Assembly: GCA_964603025.1 (NCBI GenBank)
Contig: CAZRTO010000006.1
Coordinates: 1 to 33,001, forward strand
From: CALFCX01 sp964603025
GTDB taxonomy: Bacteria > Margulisbacteria > WOR-1 > JAKLHX01
DNA length: 33,001 nucleotides
Direction: 5' to 3'
Shown: piece after piece, positions 16,180-23,020 of the stretch
Layout: each line of letters opens with the position of its first letter
Numbering within the stretch: position 1 is the stretch's first letter
Notes under the pieces: generated by a model
The model's input: the letters and a program-made list of their open reading frames with translations, nothing else
What the model was told of the DNA's origin: nothing
Database searches by the model: none
Translations under genes and position numbers: made by a program

Positions 16180-17423
16180 GATCTTATCTTCTTGACCGCT
16201 TTGAACGCCATGAGGGCCAGAACAGGAACAAGGCTTATGGCCGAACCCATGGAAAGAGTGGCCGGAGCGCCGAAGTGCTCAGCCCCGATCCCTGCCAGTA
16301 TGGATCCCGCGGGCATAAGCCCCATGAAAGAGATCACGTAAAAACTCATTATCCTGCCCCTCAGGCTGTTCGGCACTTCGCTTTGTATGTGGGTATTGAC
16401 CGAAGCCGCCTGCGAGACAATGCTCCAGCCGAGCACCGAAAGGGCCGCCAGGGAAACATAAAAGACCTTGGACACCGCAAAGACGAACAGTGAGCCCGCT
16501 ATCAGGAACGTGCTGGCGATTATCAGTCTTTTCAGGTCTATCCTGCCGCTGAACTGGGCGAGCATGAAGGCCCCCGTCAAAGCGCCGAGCCCTGAAAAGG
16601 CCATCAGAGTGCCCAGCCCCTGCGCCCCGGCATCAAAAATATCCCGCGCGTATACCGGCATCATGACGGCATAAGGCATCACGAATACCGAGGTGAAAGC
16701 GACAAGCAAAAGGGAAAAAAGCACGCGTTTGTTCATAAAGACATAGGCCGCTCCTTCGGAAAACGCCTTTGCGACCGGGACGGTCAGTTTCTCCTGCGGG
16801 CTGAAATCCCCCTTCAGCATGAGCAGCGCCAGGATGACCCCGAGGAATGTCGCGGCATTGATAAAATAACATGCCTCTATGCCTGCAAACCCGATAATAT
16901 AGCCGGCAACGGCAGGCCCGATCATCCTTGCCGTATTAAAAGCCAGGGAGTTGAGGGCAATGGCATTGCCAAGATATCTGGGGCCCACGAGCTCCACGAC
17001 GAACGACTGGCGGGTTGGGGAATCAACGGCATTGGCTATGCCGATCAGCAGAACTATGACCGAAAGATTGACAAAATTTATGCCGTCAGTAAAGACCAAA
17101 AGCCCTATCAGAAAGGACAGTACGGTAAATACTATCTGCGTGATTATCAGAAGGTTCTTTTTGCTGAAGTGATCGGCTATTATCCCTCCGATCGGAGTGA
17201 ATATTACTATTGGGAGCCCCGATATGGTATTGATCAGCCCGAGAAGGAATTTTGATCCCGTCATGTTATACACAAGCCAGCCCTGGGCCGTCATCTGCAT
17301 CCAGAGCCCTATCAGGGACACGCTCTCATTGAACCAGAAGTTCCTGTAGTTGGGCTGGCTTAATGCTGCGAAAGCTTTGGGCAGCCTGTGCCAGATGTCC
17401 AAGCGCTCTTGAGGGGGGGTCAT
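16176..17423 (-). CDS. MFS transporter, DHA3/EntS-like exporter
   Basis: A 415-residue integral membrane protein with about 12 hydrophobic segments. The N-terminal F-W-x-N-E-S-V-S-L-I-G-x-W-M-Q and the loop G-G-I-I-A-D-H-F-S-K-K (cytoplasmic 2-3 loop), then D-S-P-T-R-Q-S-F-V-V-E-L-V, are typical of the MFS_3 branch that includes enterobactin and macrolide exporters. Substrate unknown. The ATG at 17423 lies 6 bases behind a TAATAT box, so the mRNA is probably leaderless, although a short GGAG is also present 2 bases ahead. Convergent with the DUF5652 gene. Confidence 0.88.
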   Translation of the reverse strand: MTPPQERLDIWHRLPKAFAALSQPNYRNFWFNESVSLIGLWMQMTAQGWLVYNMTGSKFLLGLINTISGLPIVIFTPIGGIIADHFSKKNLLIITQIVFTVLSFLIGLLVFTDGINFVNLSVIVLLIGIANAVDSPTRQSFVVELVGPRYLGNAIALNSLAFNTARMIGPAVAGYIIGFAGIEACYFINAATFLGVILALLMLKGDFSPQEKLTVPVAKAFSEGAAYVFMNKRVLFSLLLVAFTSVFVMPYAVMMPVYARDIFDAGAQGLGTLMAFSGLGALTGAFMLAQFSGRIDLKRLIIASTFLIAGSLFVFAVSKVFYVSLAALSVLGWSIVSQAASVNTHIQSEVPNSLRGRIMSFYVISFMGLMPAGSILAGIGAEHFGAPATLSMGSAISLVPVLALMAFKAVKKIRS

Positions 17424-17429
17424 GCTCCA

Positions 17430-17458
17430 ATATTACTACCCCCCGCGCACTAATTCAA
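17430..17458 (-). promoter_or_regulatory. Promoter of the MFS gene (leaderless)
   Basis: Minus strand: TTGAAT (17458-17453), 17 bases, TAATAT (17435-17430). Transcription would start at about 17423, the A of the start codon. The -35 box directly abuts the stop codon of the upstream gene. Confidence 0.55.
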
Positions 17459-17926
17459 TTAAAAGCTGAGGAACCTGGGCTGTGACTGGGCGGACGGGCG
17501 CGGCTGCACGGGCAAAACCTGGCGATAGGCCTGCTGTTTGGGCGGCATGACCGCCGCAGCCACTATTGGGGCGATCTTTTTTCTGAATTCCAGCGCCGTT
17601 TTCTTATCGGCCAGATATATCAGGTCGTTATCCCTGACGTAATCCTTCACTTTTATCCCCACGCCGTCCCCTTTTTTCGCTTTTTGTACGTTTTGGTGCT
17701 CTATCTGTATTGAGTCTACAGCCTGCACAAAATCCGTGGTATGCCCTTTTATGCGAACAACATCCCCCAATTTGACCGGCGCCTTGAGCGTTGCGGTGAT
17801 CACCTGGATCTTCTCAAAGATATGGTCCACTTTGCCGATAAGTTTTTCTTTTGAGGCTTTTTTGACCGTTTTTTTTGCTCTCTTGGCCGACTTACCGGGC
17901 TTTGAGATTTTTTTTGCCTTTGCCAT
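17459..17926 (-). CDS. EF-Tu domain 2-like protein (translation factor-like/U32 C-terminal type)
   Basis: The 155 residues fall into a Lys-rich basic tail (1-30), a beta-barrel of the EF-Tu domain 2 type (about 31-105; I-G-K-V-D-H-I-F-E-K-I-Q-V, L-G-D-V-V-R-I-K-G, then G-D-G-V-G-I-K-V-K-D-Y-V-R) and a Pro/Gln-rich C-terminal tail. Single-domain proteins of this type are usually named translation elongation factor-like; the domain is also found at the end of U32 peptidases. A nucleic-acid or ribosome contact through the basic tail is plausible but unproven. GGAGGAG precedes the ATG. An extended -10 (TGGTATAAT, 17965-17960) lies upstream, divergent from the phosphatase gene. Confidence 0.72.
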   Translation of the reverse strand: MAKAKKISKPGKSAKRAKKTVKKASKEKLIGKVDHIFEKIQVITATLKAPVKLGDVVRIKGHTTDFVQAVDSIQIEHQNVQKAKKGDGVGIKVKDYVRDNDLIYLADKKTALEFRKKIAPIVAAAVMPPKQQAYRQVLPVQPRPSAQSQPRFLSF

Positions 17927-17959
17927 GACTTTTCTCCTCCCGCCGCGAAGTTTTCAAAG

Positions 17960-17993
17960 ATTATACCACAGGGCTCGCCGGTCTTGATATACT
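17960..17993. promoter_or_regulatory. Divergent extended -10 promoters
   Basis: Minus strand: TG-G-TATAAT with TATAAT at 17965-17960, for the EF-Tu-domain gene. Plus strand: TG-A-TATACT with TATACT at 17988-17993, ending 6 bases before the ATG at 18000, so the phosphatase mRNA would be leaderless. Neither has a good -35 hexamer, consistent with extended -10 promoters. Confidence 0.55.
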
Positions 17994-17999
17994 TTGGTT

Positions 18000-18641
18000 A
18001 TGGCAACCATAATACTCATGCGCCACGGCGAGACCGAAGCCAATATAGCCCAGATATATCAGGGCCAGGGGAACAGTGTTCTTTCGAAGAACGGCAGGCA
18101 TCAGGCGGCGGCAGCGGCCAAGTTCCTGAAAGACATGAAAATAGACGCCATATACTGCTCCGATCTCACCCGTTCGCATGATACGGCCAAAGCCGTCGCC
18201 GGACACCACAAGAAATTAAAGCCAAAACCTCTGAAGGCTTTAAGAGAAAGATACTACGGCTGTTGGGAAGGGCTCCGGTTCAACGATATAGAAAAGAAAC
18301 ACGGCCCCCTTTACAAAAGATGGCACAAAGCCCCGGACAAGGCGAACATCCCTGGAGCAGAGACCTTAAAACAGCTGCAAAAAAGGGCCGTCAGCGCGGT
18401 AAAAGGGCTGATGAAAAAACACCGCGGACAGACCGTCCTGATAGTAGGGCACGGCGGGATAAACAGGACGATATTGTTCCATTTTCTCGGGATGCCGCTG
18501 AAAAATTTCTGGAAGATCAAGCAGGACAACTGCTGTATAAATATCATAGAGCCCGGTTCAAAAGGGCACAAAGTGACGCTGTTGAACAGTTCCTGCTTCC
18601 TCGGAGAGCTCCGGCTGAAAAAAAAGGACGTTCTGGCCTGA
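18000..18641 (+). CDS. Histidine phosphatase family protein (phosphoglycerate mutase/CobC-like)
   Basis: The 213-residue protein begins with the phospho-acceptor motif L-M-R-H-G-E-T-E (Arg8, His9) and carries Arg58 in S-D-L-T-R-S, Glu near 83 in L-R-E-R-Y-Y-G-C-W-E-G and the second His151 in V-G-H-G-G. These are the catalytic residues of the branch-1 histidine phosphatases. Members include cofactor-dependent phosphoglycerate mutase and alpha-ribazole phosphatase. The short length and G-C-W-E-G suggest a phosphatase. Enolase lies just downstream, which would fit a mutase; cobalamin salvage genes are 7 kb away, which would fit CobC. I cannot decide. The start at 18000 is preferred over TTG 17994 because it is the first Met of the family alignment. 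Confidence 0.88.
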   Translation: MATIILMRHGETEANIAQIYQGQGNSVLSKNGRHQAAAAAKFLKDMKIDAIYCSDLTRSHDTAKAVAGHHKKLKPKPLKALRERYYGCWEGLRFNDIEKKHGPLYKRWHKAPDKANIPGAETLKQLQKRAVSAVKGLMKKHRGQTVLIVGHGGINRTILFHFLGMPLKNFWKIKQDNCCINIIEPGSKGHKVTLLNSSCFLGELRLKKKDVLA

Positions 18642-18722
18642 TCATAGAACTCCGCCCGCAGGGCCCGGAGATTTCTGCTAAAATTATCGTGTGCCCCGCA
18701 AAAAACCGAAAGGAGCTTCCTG

Positions 18723-20057
18723 ATGTTTGAAGAGATCTCGAAAAAATACTGTAAAAAGGCCTCCAAAGCTTCCGGCATGACCATAGAACAGGTCATCGGC
18801 AGAGAGGTCATGGACTCCCGCGGGAATCCAACCGTGGAGGTGGATGTAATAACAAAGAACGGCACCCTTGGAAGGGCCATCGTCCCTTCAGGGGCTTCGA
18901 CAGGAACAAATGAAGCCCTTGAGATGAGGGACGGCGATAAATCCCGCTATCTGGGAAAGGGCGTGCTCAAAGCCGTCGCGAACGTGAACAACGCTATAGC
19001 CCCAGCGCTCAAAGGCAAACCGGTGACAAGCCAGTTCGATATAGACGAAACCATGCTGAAACTTGACGGCACCGAGAACAAAAGCAGGCTGGGAGCCAAC
19101 GCGATGCTCGCAGTATCTCTTGCCGCCGCCCATGCGGCAGCCAACGGCCTCGGGATCTCGCTTTTCAGGTATATCGGCGGCAAAAAAGCCGTTACCCTGC
19201 CGGTGCCGATGATGAACGTTCTCAACGGCGGGGCGCACGCGGGATGGAACACGGAATTCCAGGAATATATGATAACCCCGACCGGAGCACCAAGCTTTAA
19301 GGAGGCACTTAGGTGGTGCGCCGAGGTCTATCACACCCTAAAAGGCCTGGTAAAAGCAAAAGGATCTCCAACCACCGTAGGTGATGAAGGGGGATTTGCT
19401 CCGGCCCTGGGCAGCAACGAAGGGGCTCTCCAGCTGATCGTTGAGGCCATAGAAAAAGCGGGATACAAGCCCGGCGAACAGATCAACATATGTCTTGATC
19501 CGGCATCTTCTGAATTTTTCAAGGACGGGAAATACGAACTAAAAAGCGAAGGCAAGTCACTTTCTCCTTCGGAGATGGTGGACCTTTACGCAGTACTTGT
19601 ATCGAAGTATCCCATAATTTCAATTGAGGACGGCGTTGCCGAGAACGACTGGGAAGGCTGGAAGCTGATGACCCAAAAGCTCGGGAAAAAGATCCAGCTG
19701 GTGGGCGATGACCTTTTTGTGACCAACATCAAGCTCCTTTCAAAGGGCATAGAAGAAGGCGTGGCAAACTCAATACTTATAAAACTCAACCAGATAGGCA
19801 CCCTCAGCGAGACCCTGCTCGCGATGGAAATGGCAAGAAAAGCCAGGTACACTTCGGTAGTATCACACCGGAGCGGAGAATCCGAGGACACGACAATAGC
19901 AGACCTGGTCGTTGCCACGAATTCGGGCATGATAAAGACCGGCGCCCCCGCCCGCACGGACAGGGTATGCAAATACAACCAGCTTCTCAGGATAGAAGAA
20001 GCACTGGGCTGCGAGGCTGCGTATAAGGGGATATCGGCCTACGCCAACAAAAAATAG
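18723..20057 (+). CDS. eno: Enolase
   Basis: Converts 2-phosphoglycerate to phosphoenolpyruvate in glycolysis. Motifs in order: R-E-V-M-D-S-R-G-N-P-T-V-E-V, P-S-G-A-S-T-G, G-D-E-G-G-F-A-P, S-I-E-D-G, V-G-D-D-L-F-V-T-N, L-I-K-L-N-Q-I-G-T-L and S-H-R-S-G-E. The 444 residues are slightly longer than usual because of an 18-residue basic N-terminal extension before M-T-I-E-Q-V-I. The longer start at 18723 is favoured because AGGAG stands 7 bases before it, while the internal ATG at 18777 has no ribosome binding site. The gene follows the histidine phosphatase by 81 bases that hold a GC-rich hairpin (about 18651-18671). Confidence 0.97.
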   Translation: MFEEISKKYCKKASKASGMTIEQVIGREVMDSRGNPTVEVDVITKNGTLGRAIVPSGASTGTNEALEMRDGDKSRYLGKGVLKAVANVNNAIAPALKGKPVTSQFDIDETMLKLDGTENKSRLGANAMLAVSLAAAHAAANGLGISLFRYIGGKKAVTLPVPMMNVLNGGAHAGWNTEFQEYMITPTGAPSFKEALRWCAEVYHTLKGLVKAKGSPTTVGDEGGFAPALGSNEGALQLIVEAIEKAGYKPGEQINICLDPASSEFFKDGKYELKSEGKSLSPSEMVDLYAVLVSKYPIISIEDGVAENDWEGWKLMTQKLGKKIQLVGDDLFVTNIKLLSKGIEEGVANSILIKLNQIGTLSETLLAMEMARKARYTSVVSHRSGESEDTTIADLVVATNSGMIKTGAPARTDRVCKYNQLLRIEEALGCEAAYKGISAYANKK

Positions 20058-20059
20058 GC

Positions 20060-20087
20060 TTGAAAAAGGGATTTTTCGGGGTAAAAT
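20060..20087 (+). promoter_or_regulatory. Promoter for ferredoxin and the downstream reductase cluster
   Basis: TTGAAA (20060-20065), 16 bases, TAAAAT (20082-20087). The start near 20094 puts GGGAGG in a short leader before the ferredoxin ATG at 20110. Confidence 0.5.
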
Positions 20088-20109
20088 ATATTACGGGAGG
20101 GCAAATTTG

Positions 20110-20280
20110 ATGACACACAAAATAAACGACACCTGCATAGCCTGCGGGACCTGTGAAGGAGAATGCCCGGTAAGCGCGATAAGCTCCGGGGACCCGATAT
20201 ACACCATAGATCCGGAGAAATGCACGGATTGCGGAAATTGCGTGCAGGCCTGTCCGGTAAACGCCATCGAAAAGGTCTAA
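20110..20280 (+). CDS. 2[4Fe-4S] ferredoxin
   Basis: A 56-residue protein with two bacterial-type cluster motifs: C-I-A-C-G-T-C-E-G-E-C-P (9-20) and C-T-D-C-G-N-C-V-Q-A-C-P (38-49). The C-x2-C-x2-C-x3-C-P spacing is complete in both, so two low-potential [4Fe-4S] clusters are expected. It is a soluble one-electron carrier typical of anaerobes. It is the first of three genes leading into the class II ribonucleotide reductase and precedes the glutaredoxin-like gene by 8 bases, so it may be an electron source for that system, which is inference. Confidence 0.95.
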   Translation: MTHKINDTCIACGTCEGECPVSAISSGDPIYTIDPEKCTDCGNCVQACPVNAIEKV

Positions 20281-20288
20281 CCAGCCAT

Positions 20289-20522
20289 TTGGCAATAAAA
20301 GTTTATTCGACCCCTACCTGCCCTTTTTGCCGTCAGGCAAAAGGGTTCCTTGCGGAGTTAGGCATCGATTTTGAGGATATTGACGTATCCACCGACAGGG
20401 ATGCCGCCAAAGACTTCATCGCAAAGACGGGACAAACCGGTGTTCCGGTGCTTGATATAAGCGGAAAGCTGATCTTCGGCTTCGATAAAGAGAAGATAAG
20501 ATCCGCTCTGGATATCAAATAG
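20289..20522 (+). CDS. Glutaredoxin/NrdH-like redox protein, TTG start
   Basis: A 77-residue thioredoxin-fold protein with the redox motif T-C-P-F-C (Cys-Pro-Phe-Cys, about residues 10-13) after a K-V-Y-S-T-P strand, then T-G-V-P-V-L-D-I with the cis-proline and a final G-F-D-K-E-K-I. The fold begins at a TTG (20289); there is no ATG in a sensible place, as the frame continues only out of register through the ferredoxin gene. AAAGG is about 12 bases ahead. Between ferredoxin and nrdJ it is well placed to reduce the ribonucleotide reductase, as NrdH and Grx do elsewhere. Confidence 0.82.
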   Translation: MAIKVYSTPTCPFCRQAKGFLAELGIDFEDIDVSTDRDAAKDFIAKTGQTGVPVLDISGKLIFGFDKEKIRSALDIK

Positions 20523-20543
20523 TTCCGGAGAAAGGCGGGAACA

Positions 20544-22283
20544 ATGGACCTCACCAAAAATGCCGAGCATATTTTGAGAAAGAGGTACTTGCTGAAGGAC
20601 CGGACGGGAAAGACCCTGGAAACACCGCAGAACATGCTCCGCAGGGTCGCCAAAGCTGCTTCTGCGGGTGACAAAAAAGATGAAGCCTCCTTCCTCAAGC
20701 TGATGTCCGAAGGCCTTTTCCTCCCCAACTCCCCCGCTTTGATGAATGCCGATACCGAGATCGGACAGCTCTCTGCCTGTTTTGTTCTGCCCGTGAATGA
20801 TTCGCTCAAGGATATTTTTGAAACCCTGAAGAACATGGCCCTGATACACCAGAGCGGGGGCGGCACCGGCTTTAATTTTGGCGGCCTGAGGCCCAAAGCA
20901 TCGGCCGTCAAAACCACGCACGGGGTTTCTTCCGGGCCGGTCTCCTTTATGAGAATATTCGATGAAGCGACCCGGATAGTAAGGCAGGGAGGCCGCAGAA
21001 GGGGCGCGAACATGGGCATACTCCCCGTGGACCACCCGGACATCATGGAATTCATAGAGGCAAAAACTTCGTCCGACAGCTTCAACAACTTCAATCTTTC
21101 CGTGGCGGTCACGGACCAGTTCATGGAGGCGGCAAAAAAGGGACTGAAATATAATATAAGGAACCCCTTCACAGGAAAAGTTTCCGGAAAAATGAGCGCT
21201 GCCGAAGTATTCTCCCGTCTGTGCAAATGCGCGCTGGAGTGCGGGGACCCCGGAATTATCTTCATCGACAGGATCAACAGGGACAACCCGACCCCAAAAT
21301 TGGGCAGGATAGAGGCCACGAATCCGTGCGGAGAACAGCCGCTTTTGCCGTACGAGTCATGTGATCTGGGCTCTGTTAATCTTTCAAAATTCGTAAAAGC
21401 CGGTGCCGTCGATTTTGCGGGATTAAAGGAAACAATACGGTCTGCCGTGCGTTTCCTCGACAACCTGATCGACATCAACAAATATCCGCTGCCGGAGATC
21501 GAGGCCGCCGCAAAGGCCAACCGGAAGATCGGCCTCGGCGTCATGGGCTTTGCCGATATGCTGATCAAGCTTGGTATCCCGTACAACAGCACCAAAGCCG
21601 TCCAGACCGCGGAAAAAATCGCGAAATTCCTGCACGATGAATCACACAAGGCCTCGCAGGAGCTTGGAAAAGAACGTGGATCCTTCCCTAACTTCAAGGG
21701 TAGTATCTACAAAAGCAAGACCAAGCACATGAGGAACGCGTCTGTAACAACGATCGCTCCCACCGGGACTATCAGCATTATCGCGGGCTGCTCTTCCGGG
21801 ATAGAGCCCTTATTTGCCGTCGCATACGTGCGCAAGACCGAAGAAGGCGAGGAATTCACCGAATGCAGCGGGGCATTCGAGGAGTATGCGAAAAAAACAA
21901 GGATATGGAGCCCTGAGCTTTGCAAGGACATCCTCAACGAAGGAGGCATAGCCGCTATCCACAAGATCCCCGAAGAAGCAAAAAAACTGTTCGTCACCGC
22001 CCACGAGATCTCCTGGCAGTGGCATGTTCAGATAGCCGCGGCGTTCCAAAAATATACGGATGCCGGAGTGTCCAAGACGGTCAACCTTCCGCAGTCGGCC
22101 ACTGTCGAAGATATCAAGGACGTTTTCCTGGCGGCGCACAAACTAAAATGCAAAGGCATTACGGTCTTTAGGGCCGGCTGCAAAAAGGAATCAGCGCTGT
22201 CGGTAAAGCCCGAGGACACCGGCCGCATCGCCGTTGAGAGCGAATTCGCGGGCGGCTGCCCTGTCAGCTACTGCGTGGATTAG
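20544..22283 (+). CDS. nrdJ: Adenosylcobalamin-dependent (class II) ribonucleotide reductase, short form
   Basis: The 579-residue protein reduces ribonucleotides to deoxyribonucleotides with a cobalamin-derived radical. Active-site residues are intact: Cys79 in L-S-A-C-F-V and Cys273 in Y-E-S-C-D-L-G-S as the redox pair, and N-P-C-G-E-Q (260-265) with the thiyl Cys262 and Glu264. P-T-G-T-I-S-I-I-A-G-C-S-S-G (406-419) forms the substrate phosphate region. It stops soon after the barrel with C-P-V-S-Y-C-V-D, so a C-terminal cysteine pair (572, 577) remains for re-reduction, but the TSCPD domain and zinc ribbon of its neighbour paralogue are absent. It starts 21 bases after the glutaredoxin gene. 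Confidence 0.93.
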   Translation: MDLTKNAEHILRKRYLLKDRTGKTLETPQNMLRRVAKAASAGDKKDEASFLKLMSEGLFLPNSPALMNADTEIGQLSACFVLPVNDSLKDIFETLKNMALIHQSGGGTGFNFGGLRPKASAVKTTHGVSSGPVSFMRIFDEATRIVRQGGRRRGANMGILPVDHPDIMEFIEAKTSSDSFNNFNLSVAVTDQFMEAAKKGLKYNIRNPFTGKVSGKMSAAEVFSRLCKCALECGDPGIIFIDRINRDNPTPKLGRIEATNPCGEQPLLPYESCDLGSVNLSKFVKAGAVDFAGLKETIRSAVRFLDNLIDINKYPLPEIEAAAKANRKIGLGVMGFADMLIKLGIPYNSTKAVQTAEKIAKFLHDESHKASQELGKERGSFPNFKGSIYKSKTKHMRNASVTTIAPTGTISIIAGCSSGIEPLFAVAYVRKTEEGEEFTECSGAFEEYAKKTRIWSPELCKDILNEGGIAAIHKIPEEAKKLFVTAHEISWQWHVQIAAAFQKYTDAGVSKTVNLPQSATVEDIKDVFLAAHKLKCKGITVFRAGCKKESALSVKPEDTGRIAVESEFAGGCPVSYCVD

Positions 22284-22321
22284 GCTCCTGCCGCCGGCTG
22301 TAAAAAATCCGGCTTCATCCC

Positions 22322-22352
22322 TTGACATCCCACACATATGGTGTGATATACT
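22322..22352 (+). promoter_or_regulatory. nrdR promoter with a palindromic operator candidate
   Basis: TTGACA (22322-22327) is followed by an extended -10, TG-A-TATACT (22347-22352; 19-base spacer) or GATATA with a 17-base spacer. Between them is CACAC-ATATG-GTGTG (22331-22345), a 5-bp inverted repeat. NrdR boxes share ACAC/GTGT ends with an AT-rich centre but normally have longer spacing, so this is only a loose match. A CCCC/GGGG hairpin (22359-22376) lies in the 55-base leader. Confidence 0.5.
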
Positions 22353-22413
22353 TCAATTCCCCGCTACATAAAGGGGTTATAAAGGTCGGCATAAGTAAAG
22401 GAATCCAGCAAAT

Positions 22414-22860
22414 ATGAAGTGTCCGGGCTGCGGAAAAGACGACGACAAAGTCATAGAATCACGCGCTATCGACGAGGGCTCAGCCATCAGAAGAAGAAGG
22501 GAATGCATTCTCTGCGGTTCGAGGTTCACCTCATACGAGCGGGTCGAAGAAAAGCCGCTTATGGTGCTTAAAAAGGACGGAAGCCGCCAGGGATACGACA
22601 GAAAAAAACTCCTAACCGGGATAAGAAAAGCCTGCGAGAAGCGCCCTGTGAGCGTTGAGGCCATAGAGCAGATCGCCGACGATGTGGAAAGATATCTCTA
22701 CGCCGAATACGGGCGCGAAGTGTCCACAGGGATAATCGGCGAAATAATAATGGAAAAATTGCACGCCCTGGACCAGGTCGCGTATGTAAGGTTCGCGTCC
22801 GTTTACAGACAGTTTGAGAGCGTTTCTGATTTTGTGAAAGAGATCAGAAGCTTATCTTAA
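22414..22860 (+). CDS. nrdR: Transcriptional repressor NrdR
   Basis: A 148-residue regulator of ribonucleotide reductase genes. The N-terminal zinc ribbon has M-K-C-P-G-C-G (Cys3, Cys6) and C-I-L-C-G-S-R-F-T-S-Y-E-R; the ATP-cone domain begins at about residue 48 with L-M-V-L-K-K-D-G-S-R-Q-G-Y-D-R-K-K-L. The family binds ATP or dATP and represses nrd promoters when dATP is high. Its position between two nrdJ genes is direct contextual support. AAGGA is about 11 bases before the ATG, and the gene has its own promoter. Confidence 0.95.
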   Translation: MKCPGCGKDDDKVIESRAIDEGSAIRRRRECILCGSRFTSYERVEEKPLMVLKKDGSRQGYDRKKLLTGIRKACEKRPVSVEAIEQIADDVERYLYAEYGREVSTGIIGEIIMEKLHALDQVAYVRFASVYRQFESVSDFVKEIRSLS

Positions 22861-23020
22861 AAATGGAGTGAAAAATGGTAGAATTATGTTTTGTCGGGGT
22901 TTGTTCTTAGGGGTTTGATAATGGCGTGATCCAATAACGCCAGTCTCCAACTTCTACAGCCAAACTTTTCACAAAACTTGTTCGGCCGGTTACTCCAAAT
23001 ACTTTTGAAAGGGGTCTGCC
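22861..23020 (+). promoter_or_regulatory. Structured leader ahead of the long nrdJ gene
   Basis: This 160-base gap holds nested complementary arms: GTTTTGT (22888-22894) with ACAAAAC (22971-22977), GTTTG (22899-22903, repeated at 22913-22917) with CAAAC (22961-22965), and TGGCGT (22922-22927) with ACGCCA (22937-22942). GTAGAA (22878-22883) also matches TTCTAC (22952-22957), as an alternative. The octamer GGGGTTTG is directly repeated (22896, 22910). I see no cobalamin-riboswitch core and no clear promoter. GAAAGGGG serves as ribosome binding site for the ATG at 23021. Confidence 0.35.

Noticed and set aside
20333..21697. A 454-codon open frame antisense to the short nrdJ gene
   Set aside because: It lies wholly opposite a gene with intact catalytic motifs; Ser/Pro/Arg-rich composition is typical of antisense reading of this codon usage.
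22284..23020. A cobalamin riboswitch before nrdR or the long nrdJ
   Set aside because: Neither leader shows the B12-box or the conserved core around it.
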